Below, in pieces: positions 1-6,713 of a DNA stretch of 28,683 bases. The translations under genes and the position numbers were made by a program. The notes beneath the pieces are model-generated. The model worked only from the letters and a program-made list of their open reading frames with translations, ran no database searches and was not told the DNA's origin. Source of the DNA: Candidatus Saccharimonadia bacterium. GTDB lineage: Bacteria; Patescibacteriota; Saccharimonadia; Saccharimonadales; Saccharimonadaceae. The stretch covers positions 7,787 to 36,469 of the forward strand of contig JALRBE010000007.1 in the NCBI GenBank assembly GCA_023262335.1. Reading direction: 5' to 3'. The number at the start of each line of letters is the position of its first letter. Positions within the stretch are counted from its first letter, which is position 1.

Positions 1-1
1 T

Positions 2-235
2 GATTTCAACGGCAAAAAACTCGAAGCCGATAAAGCCTATCGGTACGACACTGGCGAACGGGCATTCGTGGAGGACGCGCACGGCGAGGTGACTGCCGAG
101 CATATCAAAATACTCCGGCTGGTTGGCGCCAAGCCACTTGGCGTCATTTTGCAGGTCGGCGGCATGGGCGACTACTTGGCGGTATGCCTTGACGTGACGC
201 GCCGGCACGCCGCTTTGCAGCAAGTGCTCAAATGA
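2..235 (+). CDS. 3' end of an unidentified protein (partial)
   Basis: The window opens inside this gene; 77 C-terminal residues are visible before a TGA at 233-235. The frame begins DFNGKKLEADKAYRYDTGE and ends RRHAALQQVLK. It has no stop over its length and normal coding composition. No catalytic motif or membrane segment is visible and I do not recognise the family. A GC-rich hairpin with an adjacent A/T run follows directly, so this end of the gene is probably genuine. Confidence 0.6.
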   Translation, partial: DFNGKKLEADKAYRYDTGERAFVEDAHGEVTAEHIKILRLVGAKPLGVILQVGGMGDYLAVCLDVTRRHAALQQVLK

Positions 236-258
236 AAACCCCGCACGTTGGTGCGGGG
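234..258 (-). terminator. Intrinsic terminator for the minus-strand pair (possibly bidirectional)
   Basis: The arms CCCCGCAC (239-246) and GTGCGGGG (251-258) form a perfect 8-bp stem with a 4-nt loop. Read on the minus strand the stem is followed by TTTTC, so it best fits the end of the two small minus-strand genes. It also lies just after the stop of the + strand partial gene. Confidence 0.7.
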
Positions 259-267
259 GTGTGGCCG

Positions 268-474
268 TCACCGTTTGGTGAGCGACCGTTTGGTGACAAC
301 GCGGCCACGGGCCTTGCGAACCTGATACGCGAGCGACTCGACTGCTGGTACTACCAGGCCGTGCATGACGGCTTCGGTGATATCGCCAAGCTTGCCGGCT
401 AGTCGTGCCACGTCGCGTTGTCGGCGCTTGATGGCGTCATCGCCGCGCTCGATCAACGAACGATACGCGTTCAT
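268..474 (-). CDS. Small basic protein of unknown function
   Basis: This 68-residue protein is rich in Arg/Lys, with a mostly helical look (NAYRSLIERGDDAIKRRQRD near the N-terminus) and a basic C-terminus ending KRSLTKR. The start is supported by AAGGA five bases before the ATG on the minus strand. It begins 12 nt after the stop of the gene at 487-684 and is followed by an intrinsic terminator, so the two small genes probably form one transcript. No known domain is recognised. Confidence 0.55.
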   Translation of the reverse strand: MNAYRSLIERGDDAIKRRQRDVARLAGKLGDITEAVMHGLVVPAVESLAYQVRKARGRVVTKRSLTKR

Positions 475-486
475 CCTTCGGCTCTC

Positions 487-684
487 TTACCGTTCGGTCC
501 AGACGATCCTGCCGCGCGCGAGCGACCGCACGCGGCGGAAGAAGCGCGGCAGGAACAGCCACATGACGAATTTGGTGAAGGCGTCGGACTGCGCGACGTA
601 ATGATCGACGCTGCGCCGTTCGAGCGCCGCGGCTTCGTCGGGGGTGAGTTCGTTCGTTTCAATGTACTGCCGGAGCGATTGCAT
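487..684 (-). CDS. Small protein with a short hydrophobic segment, unknown function
   Basis: The 65-residue protein starts MQSLRQYIETNELTPDEAAA. The ATG at 684 is preceded by AAAGGA at a usable distance, so I prefer it to an upstream start at 720. A hydrophobic aromatic stretch (FVMWLFLPRFF) sits near residues 40-50, followed by a basic C-terminus. That is consistent with a peripheral or single-pass membrane protein. It is the first gene of a two-gene minus-strand unit and is divergent from glyS, whose promoter lies about 70 bp away. Family unknown. Confidence 0.55.
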   Translation of the reverse strand: MQSLRQYIETNELTPDEAAALERRSVDHYVAQSDAFTKFVMWLFLPRFFRRVRSLARGRIVWTER

Positions 685-750
685 GGCGGCGGTCCTTTCG
701 GGTAGTGGGCCTGCTACCACGGTAAAACAAAAGGCATTTATTTACAAACA

Positions 751-759
751 TGTTATAAT
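751..759 (+). promoter_or_regulatory. Extended -10 promoter of glyS
   Basis: TGT followed by a perfect TATAAT (754-759) gives an extended -10 element. Only 10 nt separate it from the ATG at 770, so the transcript would have almost no leader. Confidence 0.65.
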
Positions 760-769
760 TTACATCAGT

Positions 770-2125
770 ATGAGCAAGAATTCCGAAAAAAATATACAGA
801 TGGAGAATATCGTAAGCCTAGCCAAGCGCCGCGGGTTCATTTACCCGGGTTCCGACGTGTACGGCGGCTTGAGCGGCACATGGGATTACGGCCCGCTCGG
901 CGTGACATTGAAGCGCAATATCATGCAGCTATGGTGGAAAATGTTCGTTGACGACCGTGAAGACATGTACGGCGTCGACGCGGCGATCTTGATGAACCAA
1001 AAAGTGTGGCAGGCGAGTGGTCACGTGGACACGTTCGTCGATCCGCTTTGCGAAGACACCGTGAATCATCGCCGATTTCGTACGGATCATATTTTGAAGG
1101 ACAATGGCATCGATGCTGACGGACTGACGATGGAGCAGATGGATGCGTTGATCGAAGAGAAGGGCATTAAGAGTCCCGATGGCAACCCGCTGAGTAAGTC
1201 ACGGACGTTCAATATGATGTTTGAAACGCACGTAGGTGCTTCTACGGACGCGACCTCGGTGAGCTACTTGCGCCCCGAAACCGCACAAGGAATTTTTACG
1301 AATTACAAAAACGTTGTAGACAATTTTTATCCAGATTTGCCATTCGGTTTGGCGCAGCAGGGCAAAGCATTTCGTAACGAGATCAGCCCGCGCGACTTCA
1401 TATTCCGCAGTCGCGAGTTCGAACAAATGGAAATCGAGTATTTTGTTAACCCGGAAAACTGGGAAGAAGCCTTTGACGCGCTTCTTGCAGATACGCACAA
1501 ATTCCTCGAAGCGCTTGGTTTGCCAAGTGAAAAGATCCACGAATTAGAGGTGGCAGAGGCTGATCGCGCTCACTACAGCAAGCGTACTATCGATATCGAG
1601 TACGATTTTCCTATCGGCAAAGAAGAGTTGCTCGGCATCGCGTACCGTACCGACTTCGATCTTATGAACATTCAAAACAATGCTGGCAAAAGCATGGAAT
1701 ATACGATCAAAGGAACGAACACAAAATTTGTTCCTCATGTGATCGAGCCGTCGTTCGGCGTCGAGCGCGCGGTCATGGCCGTGCTCGCTGCCGCGTACAC
1801 CGAGGACGAAGTCAATGGTGAAAAACGTATCGTCATGAAGTTCCCTGAACACTTGGCACCGGTCAAATACTGCGTGTCGCCGCTACTCAAGAACAAACCT
1901 GAGCTGGTTGAAAAAGCCCGTGAGGTCTACCAAATTCTCAAGAAGAAGCATGGCAACGTGCTGTGGGACGACAACGGAAACATCGGCAAGCGCTACCGCC
2001 GCCAAGACGAGATCGGTACGCCGTACTGCGTCGTGGTGGACTTCGATTCGCTCGACAACAACGACGTGACGATCCGCGACCGTGACACGACCGAGCAAAA
2101 GCGCGTCGCGATCGCGGAGCTGTAG
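770..2125 (+). CDS. glyS: Glycyl-tRNA synthetase, dimeric (alpha2) type
   Basis: Charges tRNA-Gly with glycine using ATP, in the cytoplasm. The 451-residue protein matches the class II alpha2 enzyme found in Gram-positives and Thermus, not the alpha2beta2 type. The N-terminus has KRRGFIYPGSDVYGGLSGTW, typical of this family. Class II motif 2 is visible as FRNE (residues 201-204) followed by SPRDFIFRSREFEQME. Motif 3 is EPSFGVERAV near residues 325-340. The C-terminal anticodon-binding domain ends in GTPYCVVVDFDSL and RDRDTTEQKRV. I chose the ATG at 770 because the -10 box lies just upstream; an ATG at 800 is an alternative. The S51 peptidase gene begins 4 nt after the stop, implying cotranscription. 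Length is normal and nothing is missing. Confidence 0.95.
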   Translation: MSKNSEKNIQMENIVSLAKRRGFIYPGSDVYGGLSGTWDYGPLGVTLKRNIMQLWWKMFVDDREDMYGVDAAILMNQKVWQASGHVDTFVDPLCEDTVNHRRFRTDHILKDNGIDADGLTMEQMDALIEEKGIKSPDGNPLSKSRTFNMMFETHVGASTDATSVSYLRPETAQGIFTNYKNVVDNFYPDLPFGLAQQGKAFRNEISPRDFIFRSREFEQMEIEYFVNPENWEEAFDALLADTHKFLEALGLPSEKIHELEVAEADRAHYSKRTIDIEYDFPIGKEELLGIAYRTDFDLMNIQNNAGKSMEYTIKGTNTKFVPHVIEPSFGVERAVMAVLAAAYTEDEVNGEKRIVMKFPEHLAPVKYCVSPLLKNKPELVEKAREVYQILKKKHGNVLWDDNGNIGKRYRRQDEIGTPYCVVVDFDSLDNNDVTIRDRDTTEQKRVAIAEL

Positions 2126-2129
2126 CCGC

Positions 2130-2774
2130 ATGAAGCTCCTTCTGACGTCGTCGGGGCTCAGCAAGCGTGATATTGGAAAGGCGCTGCAGGACATGGCTGG
2201 CAAGGCGCCGAGCGATTGTAGCGTCGGGTTCATCCCGACCGCGGCCAACGTGGAGCCGTACGCCAAAGACTGGGTAATCGCGCAGTTCGGGCAATTGCAG
2301 CGCTACGGATTCTACCGGATCGACATCATTGATTTTAGCGCTGCGGGAGTCGACTGGAAAGCGCGGCTCGAGGGTGTGGACATACTGTGGCTTGCTGGCG
2401 GCAACACGTTCCACCTGCTTGATCAGGCGCGAAAAACCGGTTTTGACACATGGTTGCAGCAAAATATCGACAAGAAGGTGTATGTTGGCGGCAGTGCAAG
2501 CAGCATTTTGATGACCCCTTCTATTCAGGTGGCTGATGGAGTGGATGACAATCTTGTAGGGTTGACCGATTTTACGGGCCTCGGCTACGTTGATTTCGAG
2601 ATCGAACCGCACTGTGACGAAGCACGGTTAGCCGAAGTGGAAGCGTACGCGAAAACCCGTCCGAATCCTGTGTACGCGCTCGACGACCTTAGCGCGATCA
2701 AGATCGTCGACGACGAAGTGACAGTCATTTCTGCCGGTGCGTGGCGCCGATACGAAGGTGGTCGCCGTGCTTAA
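2130..2774 (+). CDS. Peptidase S51 family protein (dipeptidase E-like)
   Basis: The 214-residue protein has the S51 fold signatures. It begins MKLLLTSSGL, followed by GFIPTAAN, then LAGGNTFHLLDQ, the equivalent of the GGN(T)F motif. The presumed nucleophile Ser122 lies in VGGSASSIL and a histidine, His161, in EPHCDE. The 39-residue spacing fits the Ser-His pair of E. coli PepE (120/157). The usual G-x-S-A-G elbow reads G-G-S-A-S here, a small deviation. By family it should be a cytoplasmic Asp-dipeptidase or cyanophycinase-like hydrolase; exact substrate unknown. It starts 4 nt after glyS with GGAG about 10 nt upstream, and its stop overlaps the next gene by 8 nt. Confidence 0.85.
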   Translation: MKLLLTSSGLSKRDIGKALQDMAGKAPSDCSVGFIPTAANVEPYAKDWVIAQFGQLQRYGFYRIDIIDFSAAGVDWKARLEGVDILWLAGGNTFHLLDQARKTGFDTWLQQNIDKKVYVGGSASSILMTPSIQVADGVDDNLVGLTDFTGLGYVDFEIEPHCDEARLAEVEAYAKTRPNPVYALDDLSAIKIVDDEVTVISAGAWRRYEGGRRA

Positions 2775-3000
2775 GGGAAGCGAGCAGATTCCGCCAAAAG
2801 GCGTGGTGCGGTTCGTCGCCGCGATCATTCTTGTCATCGGCGTTGCCCTGATGGTCATTGCGGTCACGAACGCCGTGGCTTTGGGGTGGTACGCGCTGCT
2901 CGTGTTCGTGAGCGGACTGACCAGCGCCGGATTCGCTGTTGTCGCGCTGCGCACGGGCAAGCCCGAATGGATTTTGCTTGACATGCTGTTTCCATCCTAG
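2767..3000 (+). CDS. Small two-helix membrane protein, unknown
   Basis: Starting at GTG 2767 the product has 77 residues with two hydrophobic helices (about residues 15-35 and 40-62) joined by a short turn, and a C-terminal tail ending LLDMLFPS. I chose this GTG because GAAGGTGG lies a few bases upstream and because it overlaps the peptidase stop by 8 nt, a normal coupling arrangement. It is the last gene of the glyS operon. No family is recognised; the only functional hint is membrane location. Confidence 0.65.
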   Translation: MLKGSEQIPPKGVVRFVAAIILVIGVALMVIAVTNAVALGWYALLVFVSGLTSAGFAVVALRTGKPEWILLDMLFPS

Positions 3001-3069
3001 CAATGTATTTTTTGGTACCAAAAGCGCGAAAAATGCCGCCGCGAACAAGTGAAGTATCCGACTTAGGCG

Positions 3070-3075
3070 TATAAT
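3070..3075 (+). promoter_or_regulatory. -10 box of the first VOC-fold gene
   Basis: A perfect TATAAT lies 19 nt before the preferred GTG start, leaving room for an AAAGGGG ribosome-binding site. I see no convincing -35 element. Confidence 0.55.
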
Positions 3076-3094
3076 GGGTACAAAAGGGGTTCGG

Positions 3095-3475
3095 GTGCTG
3101 TCACAATACAAAATCATTACTACCATTGCCGTGCACGACATAGAGAACGCCGTGGACTTTTACGAGAACGTGCTCGGCCTTAAGCGCGTGGAGCTGAACA
3201 ACGCGGGGCACGTTTTTGAAGGCGGTGCCGGTGGGCATATTGGTTTGCACCAGTCCCCGACGGCTGGCAGTGGGCAGGCTACCGTTGCCTGGTGGGTGGT
3301 GGATGACGTGGAAAAGACAGTCAAGGACCTGAAGGCTCGCGGCGTCACGTTCGAAAAAAACTACGATTTGCCCATGACGGAACGCAGGGGCGACATATAT
3401 ATTTTGGACGATACGCAACGGGCGGCTTGGTTCAAGGACCCGGACGGCAACATACTGGGCATCGGCAACTTCTAG
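3095..3475 (+). CDS. VOC-superfamily (glyoxalase/bleomycin-resistance fold) protein, copy 1
   Basis: The 126-residue single-domain protein has two beta-alpha-beta-beta-beta halves. It carries VHDIENAVDFYENVLGLK at the start and the superfamily signature FKDPDGNILGIGN at the end. The start is set at GTG 3095, which has AAAGGGG just upstream. The resulting N-terminus VLSQYKIITTIAV aligns with MLGKYTAITTIAV of the neighbouring paralogue, so the in-frame ATG at 3074 inside the -10 box is rejected. Glyoxalase I metal ligands are not evident: the position of the C-terminal Glu after DPDG is Gly, and the first His position is Ile. Metal-independent binding or a different chemistry is therefore more likely than glyoxalase activity. 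Confidence 0.85.
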   Translation: MLSQYKIITTIAVHDIENAVDFYENVLGLKRVELNNAGHVFEGGAGGHIGLHQSPTAGSGQATVAWWVVDDVEKTVKDLKARGVTFEKNYDLPMTERRGDIYILDDTQRAAWFKDPDGNILGIGNF

Positions 3476-3493
3476 CGGGACGTCATAAAAGTC

Positions 3494-3520
3494 TTGCATT
3501 CGGCTGGAAAGGGGTATAAT
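3494..3520 (+). promoter_or_regulatory. Promoter of the second VOC-fold gene
   Basis: TTGCAT (3494-3499) and a perfect TATAAT (3515-3520), spacer 15 nt. AAGGAG (3527-3532) follows, 7 nt before the ATG. This is a conventional leadered arrangement, in contrast to many neighbours. Confidence 0.65.
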
Positions 3521-3539
3521 AGCGGCAAGGAGTACCACG

Positions 3540-3917
3540 ATGCTCGGAAAGTACACCGCCATAACGACAATAGCTGTCAACGACCTGGAAAACGGCGAAT
3601 ACTTCTATGAGAGCGTGCTCGGACTGAAAAAAGTCGACTATCACCCTTTGGGAATGCGGTTCATCAGCGGGGGTGGCATCATTACTTTGTACGAATCATC
3701 GACTGCTGGCACCGGGCAAGGCGTCGTTGCATGGTGGGTCGTCGAAAACGTTGATTCAATGGTAAAACGGCTGCGAAAGCGCGGCGTAACGTTCATGGCT
3801 ATGCCAGAGCTGCCATACGTTGCCAACGATAACCAGGTGTATTCCATCGCCAAGGACCACAAAGTCGCTTGGTTCAAAGACCCGGACGGCAACATACTGG
3901 GCATTGGCAATAAATAG
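3540..3917 (+). CDS. VOC-superfamily protein, copy 2 (tandem paralogue)
   Basis: The 125-residue protein aligns end to end with the preceding gene: shared TTIAV, the ENAVDFYENVLGLK-type helix, TAGxGQ, VAWWVV, RGVTF, and an identical AWFKDPDGNILGIGN. The two arose by tandem duplication. As in copy 1, the Glu expected after DPDGN is replaced by Gly and the N-terminal His ligand is absent, so a metal-dependent glyoxalase role is unlikely. The start is fixed by AAGGAG 7 nt upstream. It has its own promoter, so the copies can be expressed independently. Substrate unknown. Confidence 0.85.
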   Translation: MLGKYTAITTIAVNDLENGEYFYESVLGLKKVDYHPLGMRFISGGGIITLYESSTAGTGQGVVAWWVVENVDSMVKRLRKRGVTFMAMPELPYVANDNQVYSIAKDHKVAWFKDPDGNILGIGNK

Positions 3918-3938
3918 CCTCGCGCCAGCGCGATGGTC

Positions 3939-3944
3939 TATACT
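3939..3944 (+). promoter_or_regulatory. -10 box of rnhA, 6 nt before the start codon
   Basis: TATACT ends 6 nt before ATG 3951. A start 7 nt downstream of the hexamer would be the A of the ATG, giving a leaderless transcript. Confidence 0.55.
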
Positions 3945-3950
3945 GAAGGG

Positions 3951-4391
3951 ATGATTACTTACTACACGGACGGCAGTGCCAGCCCGAACCCGGGGCCAGG
4001 CGGATACGCGGTGATCCGCGATGGCAAACCATACGCCATCGGCGGCGAACCAGCACAAGAAACCACGAACATTCGCATGGAAGGACTCGCCATAAAAGCC
4101 GCGTTGCTCGACGCCGGTGGCGAGGAGTGCCAGATTTTTACCGACAGCGAGTTTTGGATCAACGTGATAACCAAATGGGCTCCCGGATGGGAAGCCAAGG
4201 GTTGGAAGAAAAAAAGCGGTGAAATCAAGAACCTCGACATAGTGCGGTCGGTTTATCCGCTGTATCAGGAGTCGAACGCGACGCTCACATGGGTCCGCGG
4301 CCACGAGGGCGACGAGGGTAACGAGCTGGCGGACGAATGGGCGAACAAGGCTCGCGAACGTCGCTTGAGCGAAACCGTGCTGGTTGACTAG
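3951..4391 (+). CDS. rnhA: Ribonuclease HI
   Basis: Cleaves the RNA strand of RNA-DNA hybrids, removing primers and R-loops. The 146-residue protein has the full catalytic set: Asp7 in YTDGSASPNPGPGG, Glu44 in IRMEG, Asp65 in FTDSEF, and His118/Asp128 in VRGHEGDEGNELAD. These correspond to E. coli D10, E48, D70, H124 and D134. The basic, Trp-rich handle (KGWKKKSGEIKN) is present. I take ATG 3951 as the start because it places Asp7 as expected and follows the -10 box by 6 nt; an upstream ATG at 3933 precedes the -10 box. Product length is typical. Confidence 0.93.
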   Translation: MITYYTDGSASPNPGPGGYAVIRDGKPYAIGGEPAQETTNIRMEGLAIKAALLDAGGEECQIFTDSEFWINVITKWAPGWEAKGWKKKSGEIKNLDIVRSVYPLYQESNATLTWVRGHEGDEGNELADEWANKARERRLSETVLVD

Positions 4392-4432
4392 CGACCCCCC
4401 TTGCGACAGTGGCATTTTCCGAGGAATCAGGT

Positions 4433-4438
4433 TATGCT
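4433..4438 (+). promoter_or_regulatory. -10 box of the surface-protein gene
   Basis: TATGCT ends 9 nt before the ATG at 4448. The intervening bases contain TAGGGAT, which could only act as a ribosome-binding site if transcription began upstream of the usual distance. Confidence 0.45.
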
Positions 4439-4447
4439 TGTAGGGAT

Positions 4448-6010
4448 ATGAAACGGGCGTTTTTCGGATTAGTGCTTGCATTCGGGGTGGCCGTTTTCGG
4501 CATGCAGCCCGCTGGCGCGCTGTCGTCAGACCCGAAGCTCTTCATTAGCGCCGACAACACGTTTTACGCGTACGCCAAGGCGGGCGAGAGCGTCAGCGCG
4601 GAATTCTTACGGGTCAACCACGACGAGCCGTTCGGCACGCCGCGCGAAGACGTGACGATAACCGTTGACGGGCCGGGCGCGGAGCAGCAACGATGCGTGG
4701 CGCCGAAAGACGTGCCCGTAGGGCAGGGGTGTCGTTTCGCCCCTGTAACCGCGCAAGCTGCCGGCATTTGGCGGGTGCAATTCGCGGTACCGCAAACGGC
4801 GAAGGCGTACCCAGAAGTTTCTCCTGCCGTCCGTTGGGCGAAAAACCTGTTCAGCTGGAACATATCGGTCAAGGCGGGCCAAACGGAACAAACCGGTCGC
4901 ATATGGACGGAGCGCTACGCTATTCGGCAGCCTGCCGACGTGGCGTTCACGACGAATCTGAATTATCACTATGTCAGCGAGGATGGATACATTTACCGGG
5001 CGACATACAAGGGCTATCATGGCCAAATCTCGACGCTCTCCGCCGATGCCGTTGGCATACGGAGCGGTACTGGCTGCGTGTCCGCGTACCAAAGTTCCGA
5101 AGTAGGTAACACGAAGCTGTCGCCTGCGCTTGGCAGCTGCGGCAACGCCTACAAGCTGTTCTTTGAAGAGCCTGCGGGCAATCTCCCGGCCACGGCCAAA
5201 ACGTGGGACGGCAAAGACGACTGGGTGCGACCGAACATCAGCCGGCCGTCGATCAGCGAACTGAATTTCGACTCGGACAAGTCCGTCGACCAGCAGTCCG
5301 GTACCATAACGTTCTTCCTACGTAACTTCATCGGCCAATACCAGATCAAAATCGACGTCGATAACGACGGCGGTTTTAACGGCCAGAACGACGTGGTCAT
5401 TCACCAGCAGATGAAACGGCTGTCTGGCGGACTGCAGAGCGTGCGGTTTGACGGCACCGACAAAACAGGGCAGATCATTTCGCCGAACCAGAAAATCGGC
5501 ATCATGGTCGAAATCACAAAGGTGGCCGAGATTCACTTGGTCGCAGCTGACGTCGAGGGGCGTACTGGCGGCTTGGAACTGGTGCGCGTGAGCGGCAACA
5601 ACGCGCCAACGACAGGACTTTGCTGGAACGATACCGAACTCACGGAAATGCCAGCCAGCTTGACGACGCCGATTCTCGACGGTCGGGCATGCCCGGACAG
5701 TACCAAAGGGGTTCATAGTTGGGCGTACGCCGACGCGTCATGGGGGAACGCGCGGTATATCGACGACTGGGTGTATGCTACCGCTGAGCTACAGGGAACG
5801 AACACGACCGTTTATCCGAAGGAAGACGAAACGGCTGTCTCGGCAGCTAGTGGCAATACCGTCGCTGCTGTCATGGCAATCGTCGGCGGCGTGGTTGCTG
5901 CTGGAATCGTCGTCGCTGCCGTTATTTTGATCCGCCGTAAAAACAAGCGTCCGCCGCAGTTGCCACCACCACCTCCGGCTCCGGGCGATCCGAACATCGG
6001 TAGTTTGTAA
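4448..6010 (+). CDS. Secreted, C-terminally membrane-anchored surface protein of unknown function
   Basis: The 520-residue protein starts with a clear signal peptide (MKRAFFGLVLAFGVAVFG, cleavage near AGALSS). A long extracellular region is rich in beta-type sequence and Thr/Asn/Gly. An acidic repeat-like segment (DVDNDGGFNGQND, middle of the protein) could bind calcium. Several cysteines (for example RCV, GCRF, GSCGN, GLCWN, ACPD) could form disulfides. Near residues 472-495 is one hydrophobic helix, followed by a basic stop-transfer (RRKNKR) and a cytoplasmic proline-rich tail ending PPPPPAPGDPNIGSL. The anchor is not a sortase LPxTG signal. It converges with the prepilin gene with only 2 nt between the stops. 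No family is recognised; an adhesin or envelope role is inference. Confidence 0.85.
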   Translation: MKRAFFGLVLAFGVAVFGMQPAGALSSDPKLFISADNTFYAYAKAGESVSAEFLRVNHDEPFGTPREDVTITVDGPGAEQQRCVAPKDVPVGQGCRFAPVTAQAAGIWRVQFAVPQTAKAYPEVSPAVRWAKNLFSWNISVKAGQTEQTGRIWTERYAIRQPADVAFTTNLNYHYVSEDGYIYRATYKGYHGQISTLSADAVGIRSGTGCVSAYQSSEVGNTKLSPALGSCGNAYKLFFEEPAGNLPATAKTWDGKDDWVRPNISRPSISELNFDSDKSVDQQSGTITFFLRNFIGQYQIKIDVDNDGGFNGQNDVVIHQQMKRLSGGLQSVRFDGTDKTGQIISPNQKIGIMVEITKVAEIHLVAADVEGRTGGLELVRVSGNNAPTTGLCWNDTELTEMPASLTTPILDGRACPDSTKGVHSWAYADASWGNARYIDDWVYATAELQGTNTTVYPKEDETAVSAASGNTVAAVMAIVGGVVAAGIVVAAVILIRRKNKRPPQLPPPPPAPGDPNIGSL

Positions 6011-6012
6011 CC

Positions 6013-6660
6013 TTACGACGGATTGTACGTGAACGAACTTGGCAGATAGCAGATATACACGGAGCCGCTGTAGCCGGCAAGGATCGAACTGATGGCCGGG
6101 TATAATTTGCCGCTCGGGTTCGTTGCGTCGGTCGTGGCATCGCTGAAGTCCTTTACGGTAGAGCACGGACGTTTGAAGAAGCCGATGAACGACGCTTCGA
6201 CGGTGACGGCACCCGTGCCGCTGTCGGTTGATTGCTCCATGTAGACGTACGGTCCGACGAATGTCTTGTCGACGGCGGGACCGGTGTTTTTCGGCACGGA
6301 GCCGACTTTAGCGATCTGGGTCAAAAGCGTAGCGGAGTCGGCGGCGTTGATCGCCCGGCTTCCGCCAGCGCCATACCGGGCGCATTCGCCGTTGTACGGC
6401 GCATCCGAGAACGTGCCAAGGCATAGCTTTACGGCGTTGCCGCTGCCGTCGCCCGTAGGTAGGACTGGGTAGGCGAGAAAACGGCTTTTGTAAAGATCGA
6501 AGGCTGCCGCCCATTGGCGCACGTCTTGTTCACGGGTCTTTTCTTCCGCATTCAAAGTGGTGCCGCTCCAGTTCACGGCGATAATACTGGCAAGGATACC
6601 GACTACGACGACAGTGATGAACACTTCGACGATAGTAAAGCCGCGCATGCGTTTGTTCAT
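6013..6660 (-). CDS. Type IV prepilin-like protein
   Basis: The N-terminus MNKRMRGFTIVEVFITVVVVGILASI is a textbook type III (prepilin) signal. It has a short basic leader, Gly before the cleavage site, a mature Phe1, Glu5, and about 20 hydrophobic residues forming the pilin spine helix. Cleavage and methylation would be done by prepilin peptidase PilD, not encoded here. The 215-residue product has a globular domain with paired cysteines (KLCLG...NGECARYG and RPCSTV...VYICYL), typical of pilin disulfides. I chose ATG 6660 because the upstream extension would run through the promoter. Major versus minor pilin cannot be decided. Confidence 0.88.
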   Translation of the reverse strand: MNKRMRGFTIVEVFITVVVVGILASIIAVNWSGTTLNAEEKTREQDVRQWAAAFDLYKSRFLAYPVLPTGDGSGNAVKLCLGTFSDAPYNGECARYGAGGSRAINAADSATLLTQIAKVGSVPKNTGPAVDKTFVGPYVYMEQSTDSGTGAVTVEASFIGFFKRPCSTVKDFSDATTDATNPSGKLYPAISSILAGYSGSVYICYLPSSFTYNPS

Positions 6661-6666
6661 GCACCA

Positions 6667-6695
6667 AGCATAAGCAATCCGCGACCTTTGCGCAA
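6667..6695 (-). promoter_or_regulatory. Prepilin promoter, -35/-10 with 17-nt spacer, 6 nt from the ATG
   Basis: On the minus strand TTGCGC (6690-6695), a 17-nt spacer and TATGCT (6667-6672). Six bases separate the -10 from the ATG at 6660, predicting a leaderless mRNA. It overlaps the divergent helicase promoter region. Confidence 0.65.
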
Positions 6696-6697
6696 GA

Positions 6698-6706
6698 TGA
6701 TACAAT
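6698..6706 (+). promoter_or_regulatory. Extended -10 promoter of the Pif1-like gene
   Basis: TGA then TACAAT (6701-6706), with 7 nt to ATG 6714. It is divergent from the prepilin promoter; the two start codons are only 53 bp apart. Confidence 0.55.
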
Positions 6707-6713
6707 GAAGGGA

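Noticed and set aside
644..769. Upstream start of glyS giving 42 extra residues
   Set aside because: The extension runs through the promoter and the divergent gene and is not part of the known GlyRS N-terminus.
4448..6010. Surface protein as a sortase substrate
   Set aside because: No LPxTG-like pentapeptide precedes the C-terminal helix, and the tail after the basic stop-transfer is too long and proline-rich.
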